From Proteobacteria bacterium UBA2363 (GTDB taxonomy: Bacteria > Pseudomonadota > Gammaproteobacteria > Xanthomonadales > UBA2363), in contig DDTN01000027.1 of assembly GCA_002344355.1 (NCBI GenBank), positions 1 to 64,000 of the forward strand: a stretch of 64,000 nucleotides of DNA. Reading direction: 5' to 3'. Below the pieces are notes generated by a model. The model ran no database searches. It saw only the letters and a list, made by a program, of their open reading frames with translations, and was not told the DNA's origin. Below, one piece after another: positions 34,692 through 43,547 of the stretch. A program made the translations under genes and the position numbers. Position 1 is the first letter of the stretch, and each line of letters opens with the position of its first letter.

Positions 34692-35732
34692 ATGCTCGGC
34701 CTGTTCCGCAAGAAGACTCCCGACCAATCCGCCACCGGCGAAGCCGCCGCGGAGAAGGTCGCCAATGCCCCGGCCCCTGCCGCAGCCGCGCCCGTCGCGG
34801 AACCCGCCGCGCCGTCCCGCGGCGGCTGGCGCCAGCGCCTGTCCGGCAGCGCCCTCGGCGTCGGCCTGCGCGCCCTGTTCTCGACCCGGCCGCCGCTGGA
34901 CGAGGACCTGCTGGAGAACCTGGAGACCGCCCTGCTCACCGCCGACGTCGGCGTGCCGGCGACCAGCGCGCTGATCGAGGAACTTCGCACCGAGATGCGC
35001 GCCCGCCGCTACCGCGATTCCGACGACCTGATGGCCGACCTCAAGGCGCGCCTGCGCGCCCTGCTGGCGCCGGTCGCACGGCCGCTGCAGGTCGAGCCGG
35101 CACGCGCGCCGTTCGCGATCCTGGTGGTCGGCGTCAACGGCGTCGGCAAGACCACCACCATCGGCAAGCTGGCCCGGCGCCTGTCCGGCGAGGGCCACGC
35201 CGTGGTGCTGGCCGCCGGCGACACCTTCCGCGCGGCGGCCGTCGCCCAGCTGGAGACCTGGGGCCAGCGCACCGGCGTGCAGGTGTTCTCGCAGGGCCAG
35301 GGCGCCGATTCCGCCTCGGTGATCTTCGACGCCCTGAAGGCCGCGCAGGCGCGCGGCGCCGGCGTGCTGGTCGCCGACACCGCCGGCCGCCTGCACACCC
35401 AGGCCGGCCTGATGGACGAGCTCTCCAAGGTACGCCGGGTGATGGCCAAGGCCGGCACCGGCGCGCCGCACGAGGTGTTGCAGGTGATCGACGGCAGCAC
35501 CGGCCAGAACGCCGTCAACCAGGTCCGGCAGTTCCGCGAGGCCGCCCAGGTCACCGGCCTGGTGGTCACCAAGCTGGACGGCACCGCCAAGGGCGGCGTG
35601 GTGTTCGCGCTGGCCCGCGAGTTCGGCCTGCCGATCCGCTTCATCGGCCTGGGCGAAGGCGCCGACGACCTGCAGCCGTTCGACCCGGACGCCTTCGTGG
35701 ACGGCCTGCTGCCGGACGACGGGGCACGCTGA
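34692..35732 (+). CDS. ftsY: Signal recognition particle receptor FtsY
   Basis: 346-residue SRP-receptor GTPase. N-terminal acidic A region is short (about 1-45), NG domain follows: GTP P-loop GVNGVGKTTTIGKLA (about 147-161), DTFRAAAVAQLE, DTAGRLHTQAGLM, TKLDGTAKGG (about 292-301), GLGEGADDLQPFD. Docks SRP-ribosome complexes at the inner membrane. The start at 34692 gives the usual GLFRKK opening. Followed after three bases by an AsmA-like gene and mutY. Confidence 0.96.
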   Translation: MLGLFRKKTPDQSATGEAAAEKVANAPAPAAAAPVAEPAAPSRGGWRQRLSGSALGVGLRALFSTRPPLDEDLLENLETALLTADVGVPATSALIEELRTEMRARRYRDSDDLMADLKARLRALLAPVARPLQVEPARAPFAILVVGVNGVGKTTTIGKLARRLSGEGHAVVLAAGDTFRAAAVAQLETWGQRTGVQVFSQGQGADSASVIFDALKAAQARGAGVLVADTAGRLHTQAGLMDELSKVRRVMAKAGTGAPHEVLQVIDGSTGQNAVNQVRQFREAAQVTGLVVTKLDGTAKGGVVFALAREFGLPIRFIGLGEGADDLQPFDPDAFVDGLLPDDGAR

Positions 35733-35735
35733 GCC

Positions 35736-36830
35736 ATGTCGCTGGGCCGGCGCCTGCTGGCCGTGGCCGCCCTGCTGGCGGTGCTGGCCGGTGCCACCTT
35801 CCTCACCGCCCGCTGGCTGCTGCGCCCGGACAACCTGGCGCGCACCCTCGTCGCCTGGGTCGAGCGCGAGCTCGACGCCACCCTGGTGCTGGACGCGCCG
35901 CCCGGCCTGCGCCTGGTGCCGCGCCTGCAACTGACCCTGGAACAGGTGCGCATCGAGCGCGCCGGGCAACCGCTGGCGGCGGCCCGCGAACTGCGCCTGG
36001 CCCTGCCCTGGTCGGCGTTGTGGAACGGCGGCCTGGCGGTCGACAGCCTGCTGCTGCGCCGGCCGGAACTGGACTGGCCCGGCCTGGTCGCCCTGCTGCG
36101 CGACCTGCAGCCGGAAACCGCCGCCAGCCCGCGACGGACCAGCCTGCCCAGCATCGCCGTCGGCCTGCGCGTCGAGGACGGCGTGCTCAGCTCGGGCGTG
36201 ACCGGCGCGGGCGGCTGGCGGCTCGACCAGGTGTCGCTGGTGACCACGCCGCTGCGCGACGGTCGCACCTTCCGCATCGACGCCGGCGCGCGCCTGCGCG
36301 GCGAGGCCACGCGCACCCTGTCGCTGTCCGCCGCAGGCCGCCCGCAGGCCGGCACCGACGGCCTGCAGATTGGCGAGCTGGCGGTCCGCCTGGTGGTCGG
36401 TGCCGCGGACGGGCCGCTGGACCAGGGCGTGGTGGTCGACGCCAGCGGCGCGCTGACCCTCGCCGAAGGCCGCGTCGCCGCCGCCGACCTGCAGGTGCGG
36501 CTGCCGACCTGGCCGGACGGCCTGCCGCCACCGCCCGGCGTGCGCGCCGACGCACCGCTGGACCTGGCGCTGCACCTGCCGCCCGGCGGCCAGCAGCTGG
36601 ATCTCGACCTGCGCCAGGACGGCCTGGCGCTGCACGCCCGCCTGCACGCCGCCGAACTGCAACAGGCCCTGTCCGCGCTCGACCGCCCGCTCGGCGCCCT
36701 GGCCGCGGTGCGCGGCCAGTGGCGCCTGGACCGGCTGGCGGTCGGCGGCGTCGAGATCGAGGGCATCGAGCTGGACATCGTGCCGCTGCCCGATACCGGC
36801 CCGGATGCCGCCGTCCCCGTCGCCGATTGA
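35736..36830 (+). CDS. AsmA-like periplasmic/outer-membrane biogenesis protein
   Basis: 364 residues with one N-terminal membrane helix (about 6-27, LLAVAALLAVLAGATFLTARW) and an AsmA/YhdP-like body: LARTLVAWVERELDATLVLDA..LRLVPRLQLTLEQVRIERAG and several pairs of beta strands (GVLSSGVTGAGGWRLDQVSL). Shorter than AsmA of E. coli (about 600). Probably involved in lipid or outer-membrane homeostasis, by family only. Its start is three bases after the ftsY stop; its end overlaps mutY by 26 bases. Confidence 0.82.
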   Translation: MSLGRRLLAVAALLAVLAGATFLTARWLLRPDNLARTLVAWVERELDATLVLDAPPGLRLVPRLQLTLEQVRIERAGQPLAAARELRLALPWSALWNGGLAVDSLLLRRPELDWPGLVALLRDLQPETAASPRRTSLPSIAVGLRVEDGVLSSGVTGAGGWRLDQVSLVTTPLRDGRTFRIDAGARLRGEATRTLSLSAAGRPQAGTDGLQIGELAVRLVVGAADGPLDQGVVVDASGALTLAEGRVAAADLQVRLPTWPDGLPPPPGVRADAPLDLALHLPPGGQQLDLDLRQDGLALHARLHAAELQQALSALDRPLGALAAVRGQWRLDRLAVGGVEIEGIELDIVPLPDTGPDAAVPVAD

Positions 36831-37872
36831 GCCGCTGCCCGGCTTCGCCGCGCGCCTGCTGCGCTGGCACGCCGGCCACGGCCGCCACGACCTGCCCTGG
36901 CAGCGGCCGCGCACGCCCTACCGGGTTTGGCTGAGCGAGGTGATGCTGCAGCAGACCCAGGTCGCCACCGTCATCCCCTACTTCCAGCGCTTCGTGGACG
37001 CCCTGCCCGACCTGCCGGCGCTGGCCGCCGCGCCGCTCGACCAGGTGCTGGCGCTATGGTCGGGCCTGGGCTACTACAGCCGCGCGCGCAACCTGCATGC
37101 CGCCGCGCGCGCCTGCATGGAACGCCATGGCGGCGAGCTGCCGCGCGAGGTCGAGGCGCTGGCCGGGCTGCCCGGGATCGGCCGCTCCACCGCCGGCGCC
37201 ATCGCCGCGCAGGCGCACGGCATCGCCGCGCCGATCCTGGACGGCAACGTCCGCCGGGTGCTGTGCCGCAGCCATGGCGTCGACGGCTTCCCGGGCAGCG
37301 CCGCGGTCGAGAAGCGGCTGTGGCAGCTCGCCCACGCCCTGCTGCCGGCCGCCGACCTGGCCGACTACACCCAGGCGCAGATGGACCTGGGCGCGACGGT
37401 CTGTACCCGCGCCCGCCCGGACTGCCCGCGCTGTCCGCTGGCCGGCGACTGCCGCGCCCTGGCCAGCGGCCGCATCGCCGAACTGCCGCAGCCCAGGCCG
37501 CGCAAGACGCTGCCCGAGCGCGGCGCGCACTGGCTGCTGCTGGTCGATCCGGACGGCCCGCAGGTGCTGCTGGAACGCCGTCCCGAGCAGGGCCTGTGGG
37601 GCGGCCTGTGGGCGCTGCCCGAATTCCCCGACCGCGAAGCGCTGGACGGCGCCCTGGCCCTGCTCGGCGTGCGCCCGGACCGGGCGACCGCCCTGCCGCC
37701 GGTGCGCCACCTGTTCACCCACTTCGCACTGACCGCGCAGCCCTGGCGGGTCGAGGCGGCGGCGGGCGTCATCGCCGAACCCGGCCGGCAGCGCTGGCTG
37801 GCCCGCGCCGGGCTGGCCGACACCGGCCTGCCGCAGCCGGTGCGCCGCCTGCTGGACCAGGCGCTGCGCTGA
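36805..37872 (+). CDS. mutY: A/G-specific adenine glycosylase MutY
   Basis: 355 residues. Removes adenine mispaired with 8-oxoguanine. HhH-GPD core with HDLPWQRPRTPYRVWLSEVM, QQTQVATVIPYFQRF, GLPGIGRSTAGAIAAQAHG and catalytic Asp in the later ILDGNVRRVLCR; Fe-S cluster C-x6-C-x2-C-x5-C in CTRARPDCPRCPLAGDC; C-terminal NUDIX-like 8-oxoG domain with QVLLERRPEQGLWGGLWALP. Starts inside the end of the AsmA-like gene; mutY-yggX order is conserved. Confidence 0.96.
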   Translation: MPPSPSPIEPLPGFAARLLRWHAGHGRHDLPWQRPRTPYRVWLSEVMLQQTQVATVIPYFQRFVDALPDLPALAAAPLDQVLALWSGLGYYSRARNLHAAARACMERHGGELPREVEALAGLPGIGRSTAGAIAAQAHGIAAPILDGNVRRVLCRSHGVDGFPGSAAVEKRLWQLAHALLPAADLADYTQAQMDLGATVCTRARPDCPRCPLAGDCRALASGRIAELPQPRPRKTLPERGAHWLLLVDPDGPQVLLERRPEQGLWGGLWALPEFPDREALDGALALLGVRPDRATALPPVRHLFTHFALTAQPWRVEAAAGVIAEPGRQRWLARAGLADTGLPQPVRRLLDQALR

Positions 37873-38049
37873 GGCGCGCGGCCCGGACTGCGGCTTCCGA
37901 CCTCTGGGCCCGCGGCGACGACCGCACCCGGCGCTGCGGCGCTGCGGCGCTGCCGCCCTGGGTCGCGCGGGTGGCCCGGATCCCTGCCGGGCGCGGTGCC
38001 AGCGACGCGCTCATGGCCGTGCCTCCCGGCATGCCGTTACCATCACGCC

Positions 38050-38319
38050 ATGAGAACCGTGCACTGCGAGAAGCTGGGCCGCGAGCTGCCCGGGCTGGAC
38101 TTCGCGCCCTGGCCGGGCGAGCTTGGCCAGCGGGTCTACCTGGGCATCAGCAAGGAAGCCTGGGGCCAGTGGCTGGCCCACCAGACCCTGCTGATCAACG
38201 AGAACCGGCTGTCGCCGCTGGACCGCTCGACGCGCACCTTTCTGGCCGCCGAGATGGAGAAGTTCCTGTTCGGCGGGGGCGCGCAGCGGCCGGCCGGCTA
38301 CGTGCCGCCGGCCGACTGA
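38050..38319 (+). CDS. yggX: Fe(2+)-trafficking protein YggX
   Basis: 89 residues; protects Fe-S clusters and moves iron. MRTVHCEKLGRELPGLDFAPWPGELGQRVY at the start (in two motifs, with the conserved Cys at 6), WGQWLAHQTLLINENRLSPLD and ARTFLAAEMEKFLFG. The usual partner of mutY; 177 bases downstream of it. An ATG at 37996 would add an unlike leader, so 38050 is chosen. Confidence 0.96.
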   Translation: MRTVHCEKLGRELPGLDFAPWPGELGQRVYLGISKEAWGQWLAHQTLLINENRLSPLDRSTRTFLAAEMEKFLFGGGAQRPAGYVPPAD

Positions 38320-38332
38320 GCCCGGTCCGGCC

Positions 38333-38740
38333 TCAGCGCTGCCGGAGCGCGCGGATCTCCGAACGGGCCGCCTTGTAGTCGATCGGCCGGATCCGCTCGA
38401 TACGGCAGCGCACGCCCTCGACGATCACGCTGTCGAAGCGGCTGCGCAGGGTGTTCAGGGTGCCGTCGAACACCACCGCGCGGGCGAACTCCAGGCCCAG
38501 GCAGGGCCCGCCGATGTCGAGCAGGTACCAGCGGTTCAGGCGCGCCTCCAGCAGCAGGGTGTTCTCGTTGACCGGCTGCCAGCTGATCAGCCGGAAGCTG
38601 CGGATCTCCTCCACCGGCGCGCCCGCGTGGGACTGGTAGATGGCCAGCTCGCGCTGGTGGAACTCGCGGCGCTCGGCGAGGCTGGCGCAGCCGGCCAGGA
38701 GCAGGGACACGATGGCGGCGATGACGGCGTTCCTGGGCAT
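38333..38740 (-). CDS. DUF6491-type lipoprotein
   Basis: 135-residue lipoprotein (lipobox LLAGCAS, Cys about 18). The conserved RSFRLISWQPVNENTLLLEARLN and WYLLDIGGPCLGLEFARAVV look like the DUF6491 domain of Xanthomonad lipoproteins, which also has the late Cys (VEGVRCRIERIRPIDY). Function unknown. Divergent from the tRNA-Phe. Confidence 0.88.
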   Translation of the reverse strand: MPRNAVIAAIVSLLLAGCASLAERREFHQRELAIYQSHAGAPVEEIRSFRLISWQPVNENTLLLEARLNRWYLLDIGGPCLGLEFARAVVFDGTLNTLRSRFDSVIVEGVRCRIERIRPIDYKAARSEIRALRQR

Positions 38741-38858
38741 GACCTGCTCCTCGACGGCGGTGGCGGGGCCGGGGCGGCCATCGCCCCGACCCCTGTCCTG
38801 TCGGATGATGCCGGCAAACCGTCGCAGCCCGCCGGATGCGGTTCAGCGCGGCGCCAGC

Positions 38859-38887
38859 TTGACGGCACCGGCCCCGGCCGCTTTAAT
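38859..38887 (+). promoter_or_regulatory. Sigma70-type promoter of tRNA-Phe
   Basis: TTGACG (38859-38864), 17-base spacer, TTTAAT (38882-38887), about 46 bases before the tRNA. A near-consensus promoter with ideal spacing in a high-GC genome. Confidence 0.85.
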
Positions 38888-38932
38888 ACGCGGCCCGTCC
38901 CGGCCGTCCGCCGGATCCACGACGGAACCCGT

Positions 38933-39008
38933 GGCCGGGTAGCTCAGTTGGTAGAGCAGGGGATTGAAAATCCCCGTGTCGGCGGTTCGATTCCGTCCCC
39001 GGCCACCA
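38933..39008 (+). tRNA. tRNA-Phe (GAA)
   Basis: 76 bases with encoded CCA. Acceptor GGCCGGG pairs with CCCGGCC, discriminator A; D-arm GCTC..GAGC; anticodon arm GGGGA-TTGAAAA-TCCCC with anticodon GAA; T-arm GGCGG-TTCGATT-CCGTC. All invariant positions (T8, G18G19, TTC, CCA) are present. Transcribed from the promoter at 38859; a GC hairpin follows. Confidence 0.98.
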
Positions 39009-39037
39009 TCGCAGGGTCCGCCTCGCCGGGCATTGCG

Positions 39038-39059
39038 GGGTCCGACACCGGTCGGACCC
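39038..39059 (+). terminator. GC-rich hairpin after tRNA-Phe, possible terminator
   Basis: GGGTCCGAC-ACCG-GTCGGACCC, a perfect nine-base stem with four-base loop 30 bases after the tRNA. It lacks a T-run. The rest of 39060-39419 (to the HD-domain gene) shows no gene that I can support. Confidence 0.5.
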
Positions 39060-39419
39060 GACCGCCGCGGCGCCAGGTCCGGCCCGAATCCGGCAGCGCT
39101 GGCCACCAGGGCGACGCCCTTTCGCATCTCTCCGCATCAACCTGACGACCGGGCCGCGGCCGCCGGCGCAGCGTGCGCGTGCCGCCCACGGGTCGGGCCG
39201 CTGGAGCGGCTGCTGGCTCGCCGCCATCGCAGCGTCCCTGTCCGACGATGCCGGTGCCTCCACCGCGCACCGGTCCCGCCGCCGGCGCGGACAGGACCAC
39301 AGCCATTGCCGCGACCGATGGCGCCGGGAGCGGTCCGGCCCAGCCGGTCCGTCCGCCCCGGTGAGACGCCGGGCCAGCAACATGCCAGCCATACCGAACA
39401 GCCGACAGGAGATGCCCCG

Positions 39420-40085
39420 ATGACCGTCCTGACCAGCCGCTTCACCCGCGCCGTCGACCACGCGCGCATCGCCCACGCCGCCCAGTTCAAGAAGGGTACG
39501 GGCACCCCCTACCTCCACCACCTGCTCAGCGTCGCCAGCCTGGTGCTGGACTACGGCGGCGACGAGGACCAGGCCATCGCCGGCCTGCTGCACGACCTGC
39601 TGGAGGACTGCGGCAGCGGCCACGAGGCGCTGGTCCGCGCCGAGTTCGGCGAGCGCGTGGCCGCCATCGTCCGGGACTGCACCGACGGCAGCGCGGAGCA
39701 CAAGGCAGAGGCCAACACGGCCGAAGCGAAACGCGCGAACTGGCTCGAGCGCAAGCTGGCCTACCTCGACCATCTTGCCGAGGAGCCACTCGACTCTCTG
39801 CTGGTCGGTGCCTGCGACAAGCTGCACAACGCCCGCGCCATCCTGGCCGACCTGCACGGCGACGCCGGGCTCGCCGTGTTCGACCGCTTCACCGCCGGCC
39901 GCCTGGGCACCCTGCAGTACTACCAGGCCCTGGCCGAGGTCGTGCTGCGCCGCGCAGGCGAAGGCGGCGCGCGCTTCCACGAGCTGGCAAGGGAGCTGGA
40001 CCGCACCGTGGGCGAGATGCATGCCCTGGCGGGAGCGCAGCAGCGGGTGGCGCTGGCGTCGGGGTCGCTGTCCGGCGGGTACTGA
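39420..40085 (+). CDS. HD-domain phosphohydrolase, SpoT/MESH1-like
   Basis: 221 residues. HD domain with YLHHLLSVASLVLDYGGDEDQAIAGLLHDLLEDCG (in pieces): first metal His in HH, then HD in LLHDLLED, and the further metal Asp in GACDKLHNARAIL. Resembles (p)ppGpp hydrolase domains of small SpoT-like enzymes (SAH/MESH1) without the synthetase part. Ribosome site GGAG before ATG at 39420. Cytoplasmic. Confidence 0.9.
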   Translation: MTVLTSRFTRAVDHARIAHAAQFKKGTGTPYLHHLLSVASLVLDYGGDEDQAIAGLLHDLLEDCGSGHEALVRAEFGERVAAIVRDCTDGSAEHKAEANTAEAKRANWLERKLAYLDHLAEEPLDSLLVGACDKLHNARAILADLHGDAGLAVFDRFTAGRLGTLQYYQALAEVVLRRAGEGGARFHELARELDRTVGEMHALAGAQQRVALASGSLSGGY

Positions 40086-40484
40086 CGGGCCGACGGACCG
40101 GCGCAGCGGATCGACAACGGGCGGCGCCGCGCTCCGCTTCGCGTCGTCCCGATGTCGCATGGCCGCGGGATTCGTGGAGCGACCATCGCCGGTGTCCGAC
40201 GCCGGACTCGCACCGATGCCAGGCGGTTGCTGCCCGCTCCCATCGGTACCGGTTGACGCGCTGGCGGCGACGCTGAACACTCGGCGGTGATCGGCACCAG
40301 GCCGCCCCGTGCCGGCCTGTCCGACAGTCCACCACAGGCACCCGACGATGCAGCCGGTCGCGACATCCGGTCCAGGCAAGCCCCTCGCCCGTCCGGGTCG
40401 CGGCTGGGGCTGGCCGCTTGCCTGTCGATCCGGGGGCATGGCACGACTCCGCGCCCCCGGACGCAATGACCAAGGAGAGCCCGG
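40086..40484. other. Gene-free stretch before the AlkD-like gene
   Basis: About 400 bases. I see no coding sequence that has a ribosome site or family likeness, and no strong repeat. Confidence 0.4.
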
Positions 40485-41207
40485 ATGACCGTATCCGAGG
40501 TCCTCGCCCTGCTCGAGTCCGAGCGCGACGAGCGCGGCATGAAGGCCTGGGAGAAGCTCGGTCCCCGCACCGGCGGGCTGCGGAGCCACGGGATCGGCCT
40601 CACTCGCCTGCGCAAGCTGGCGAAACGGATCGGATGCGACCGGGCGCTGTCGCTTGCGCTCTGGCGGACCGACGTCTACGACGCCAGGGTCATCGCGCTG
40701 CTGATCGACGATCCCGCGCAGATCACCCGCGACCAGGCCGAGCGGCAGGTCGGGGAGCTGGCCGGCGGCATGCTGGCGCACGTGTTCGCCTCCTGCGACG
40801 CGACACTGGCGAAAACCCCCTTCATGGTCGAACTCGCCGAGGCCTGGATCCGGAGCGACGACCCGGTCCGGCGCGATTGCGGATACGGTCTGCTCTACGA
40901 GGCGTCGAAGCTGTCCGGCAGGAAGGCGCCGAGTGATGAGTTCTTCCTGGCCCAGGTGGAGCGCATCGCGAACACCATCGACGGGGAGCCGGAGAACGTC
41001 CGCCTTGCAATGGCGACGGCGCTGATGGGCATCGGGAAACGGAGTGCCGCATTGAACAAGGCCGCCCTGAAGGTCGCGCAGGGCGTCGGCCCGATCGAAT
41101 TCACCTCCGCAAGCGGCACGTGCGAGCCCTTCGACGTCGCGAAGCACCTGACCACGGATCGGCTGAAGGAGAAGCTGGGTCTGCAGGTGCTGCGCGTCGC
41201 CGGCTAG
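40485..41207 (+). CDS. DNA alkylation repair protein, AlkD/HEAT family
   Basis: 240 residues built of helical HEAT-like repeats. RSHGIGLTRLRKLAKRIG and LALWRTDVYDARVIALLID match the AlkD-type fold; WIRSDDPVRRDCGYGLLYEA and VRLAMATALMGIGKRSAALNKAALKVAQGVG follow. The AlkD family recognises alkylated bases, but several subfamilies, including this truncated-looking one with a short C-terminus, have uncertain activity. ATG at 40485 follows AAGGAGAG. Confidence 0.85.
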   Translation: MTVSEVLALLESERDERGMKAWEKLGPRTGGLRSHGIGLTRLRKLAKRIGCDRALSLALWRTDVYDARVIALLIDDPAQITRDQAERQVGELAGGMLAHVFASCDATLAKTPFMVELAEAWIRSDDPVRRDCGYGLLYEASKLSGRKAPSDEFFLAQVERIANTIDGEPENVRLAMATALMGIGKRSAALNKAALKVAQGVGPIEFTSASGTCEPFDVAKHLTTDRLKEKLGLQVLRVAG

Positions 41208-41350
41208 CGGATCGTTCCGGCCGAGGCCGGCCCTTGGAACCCGCCCCCATTTCCCGTGTCACCAGGGCACTCCACTGAATCCAGACGCCGTCCTGCCCGC
41301 ATCCATGTCCGGGAAGCGTCGCGATGCCGCGGCGCAAACGGGAGTGATCG

Positions 41351-42436
41351 ATGGTCAGGTTCGACAGCGCTTGGGTTCTGGTCCGCGTATGCGCGGTGTT
41401 GTGGGGGTTGGCGCTTGGACCCACCACGGCCCTCGGGCAGCCGGGGCCGCTCCCTGACCCGGCCTCGGTCGGCATGACCGCAGAGCAGAACAGCGCCGTG
41501 GTGCTCGCCCTGGCGACCGTGCTGCGCGAGCGCTTCGCGTTCGAGGAGCGCGGCGCGGCCGCAGCACGGGAGATCGAGGCGATGGAGGCCGGTGGCGCCT
41601 TCCGCGGAGCGCGCAATGCGGCACAGTTGCTGGACCTGATCGCGACCCGGGTCGCGCCGATCGTCGACGACCGCCATTTTCGGACCCGTTACCTTGGTCC
41701 GGAGGCCGTCGCCGGATTCAGCGAAGCCGGGCCGTCGGCGGAGGACACCGCCCACTACCACGAGGAGGTCCGTCTGCGCGGCGGCGAGATCCCGGAGGTG
41801 CGCTGGTTGGCGGGCAACGTGGGGTACCTGCGCATCAGGAGGTTCCTGGACGCCCCGCCCAGCACCGAGAGACTAGCTGCGGCGATGGCCATGCTGGTCG
41901 ACACCGGCGCGCTCATCATCGACGTGCGCGGGGCGCCGGGCGGTGAGCCCGCTGGCGTCGCCAACGCGATCGGCCATCTGGTGAGCGAACGCACGCCCAC
42001 GGTGCGCCTGCAGGTCCGCTTCGACCCGTCATCCAGCCGCAGCTTCCACGCCGAGCCCCGGACGCCGGCCTTCATCGGCAAGCCTGTGTATGTCCTGACC
42101 GATGGGCGGACCGCCTCCGGCGCCGAGGAGTTCGCCTACGACCTGCAGGCCATGGGGCGCGCGACCCTGGTCGGCGAGACCACGCGTGGTGCCGCGACGC
42201 CGGGCGGATACCGGCCGCTGGCGCACGGCTTCGTCGCCTTCATTCCCATGGGGATCGTGACCCAGGCCGTCACCGGCGGCAACTGGGAGGGCGTCGGCGT
42301 CGTGCCGGACGTCGAGGTGCCGGCCGCGGAGTCCCTGGAACGGGCGCATCGCCTGGCGCTGGAAGCCATCCTGGAACGTGCGGAAGGCGTGCACCGCGCG
42401 ATCGCGGAAGAAGGCCTTGCTTCGCTGAAGCCATAG
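41351..42436 (+). CDS. Exported S41-family peptidase (IRBP/CtpA-like)
   Basis: 361 residues with a signal peptide (about 1-29). C-terminal processing-peptidase-like domain: VGYLRIRRFLDAPPSTERLA, ALIIDVRGAPGGEPAGVANAI, catalytic Ser in TDGRTASGAEEFAYDLQ and GETTRGAATPGGYRPL. No PDZ domain; the S41B/IRBP arrangement. Probably a periplasmic protease. ATG at 41351. Confidence 0.9.
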   Translation: MVRFDSAWVLVRVCAVLWGLALGPTTALGQPGPLPDPASVGMTAEQNSAVVLALATVLRERFAFEERGAAAAREIEAMEAGGAFRGARNAAQLLDLIATRVAPIVDDRHFRTRYLGPEAVAGFSEAGPSAEDTAHYHEEVRLRGGEIPEVRWLAGNVGYLRIRRFLDAPPSTERLAAAMAMLVDTGALIIDVRGAPGGEPAGVANAIGHLVSERTPTVRLQVRFDPSSSRSFHAEPRTPAFIGKPVYVLTDGRTASGAEEFAYDLQAMGRATLVGETTRGAATPGGYRPLAHGFVAFIPMGIVTQAVTGGNWEGVGVVPDVEVPAAESLERAHRLALEAILERAEGVHRAIAEEGLASLKP

Positions 42437-42536
42437 GTTCGGGGTCGGGTTCACTTCCGTGCGTGCGGCGGGCGGAAGCCGGGCATCCCGGCGCCACCAG
42501 TCCGTCCCGGTTGCGGATGCGAGTGGTGTCCGGGCT

Positions 42537-43418
42537 TCAGCCAGCCTGGCCCTTTTCCACCTCCGCCCCGATCACCCGCGCATGCGCGTTCGGCCGGATC
42601 GGCTCGCCGCGCAGCTCGGCGAGCAGGTGGGTGAGCTCGGCGCCCAGCAGCAGGATCAGGCCGGAGTAGTAGACCCAGACCAGCAGCACGACCACGGCGC
42701 CGGCCGGGCCGTAGGCGCCGCCGACGCTGCTGTGGTCCAGGTACAGGCCGATGCCGGCCTTGCCGATGGCGAACAGCGCGGCGGTCAGGGCGCCGCCGAT
42801 CAGGGCATCGCGCTTGCGGATCACGGCGTCGGGCAGGAAGTGGTAGACGGCGGCGAAGACCGCCGTGAACAGGGCGAACGAGAAGCCGGCCTCGATCAGG
42901 CGCCAGGCCAGGGTGTCGCCGGGCACGTACAGGGCGATCGCGGCGCTGGCCAGCAGGGAGATCACCAGCAGCACCACCAGGCTGAGCAGCAGGCCGATCG
43001 CCTGGGCGCGCGAGCGCAGCCAGCCCAGCCAGGCGCGGCGCGGCGCCGGCTCCAGCCCCCAGATCCGGTTGAGCGCGCCCTGCAGCTGCGCGAACACCGC
43101 CGAGGCGGCGAACAGGGTGACGCCCAGGCTGACCAGGCCGGCGATGTTGCCGAAGCCCGGGCGCTGGCTGGCGTTGGCGATCACCAGCTCGGCGGTGCCG
43201 GCGGCGCGCTCGCCGACCAGGTCGGCGAGGCCCGCGACCAGGCGCTCCTGCAGGCTGATGTCCAGGGAGCTGGCCAGCCAGAGGGTCAGTACCAGCAACG
43301 GCGCGAACGACAGCGCGGCGTAGAACGCCAGCGCGGCGGCACGGGTCAGCAGCTCGTCGCTGCCGATCTCGGCAAGCAGGCGCTTGATCGCGCCCGCAGT
43401 GGTGCGGACCTTGCCCAT
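42537..43418 (-). CDS. YihY/BrkB-family membrane protein
   Basis: 293 residues, about six hydrophobic segments and the family pattern LTRAAALAFYAALSFAPLLVLTLWLASS at about 24-51 (continuing to VFAQLQGALNRIWGLEP). The role is unknown (once called ribonuclease BN, in error). GGAGG six bases before ATG at 43418. Divergent from the OmpA-family gene. Confidence 0.93.
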   Translation of the reverse strand: MGKVRTTAGAIKRLLAEIGSDELLTRAAALAFYAALSFAPLLVLTLWLASSLDISLQERLVAGLADLVGERAAGTAELVIANASQRPGFGNIAGLVSLGVTLFAASAVFAQLQGALNRIWGLEPAPRRAWLGWLRSRAQAIGLLLSLVVLLVISLLASAAIALYVPGDTLAWRLIEAGFSFALFTAVFAAVYHFLPDAVIRKRDALIGGALTAALFAIGKAGIGLYLDHSSVGGAYGPAGAVVVLLVWVYYSGLILLLGAELTHLLAELRGEPIRPNAHARVIGAEVEKGQAG

Positions 43419-43547
43419 TTCGGCCTCCACGGCTTGCAGTGCCGCCAAGCTTAGCGGGGCGTGTCGTAACCTCGCCGCGAAATGCGTTCTTGTCGCGACG
43501 GTTCCGGCCACGGGCCGGAACCCGCGAACCCGACCTGGAGAACCTGG

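Noticed and set aside
38933..39420. tRNA-Phe as an integration site with attachment repeat
   Set aside because: No copy of the tRNA 3' end and no integrase gene were seen in the following 5 kb; the genes there look chromosomal.
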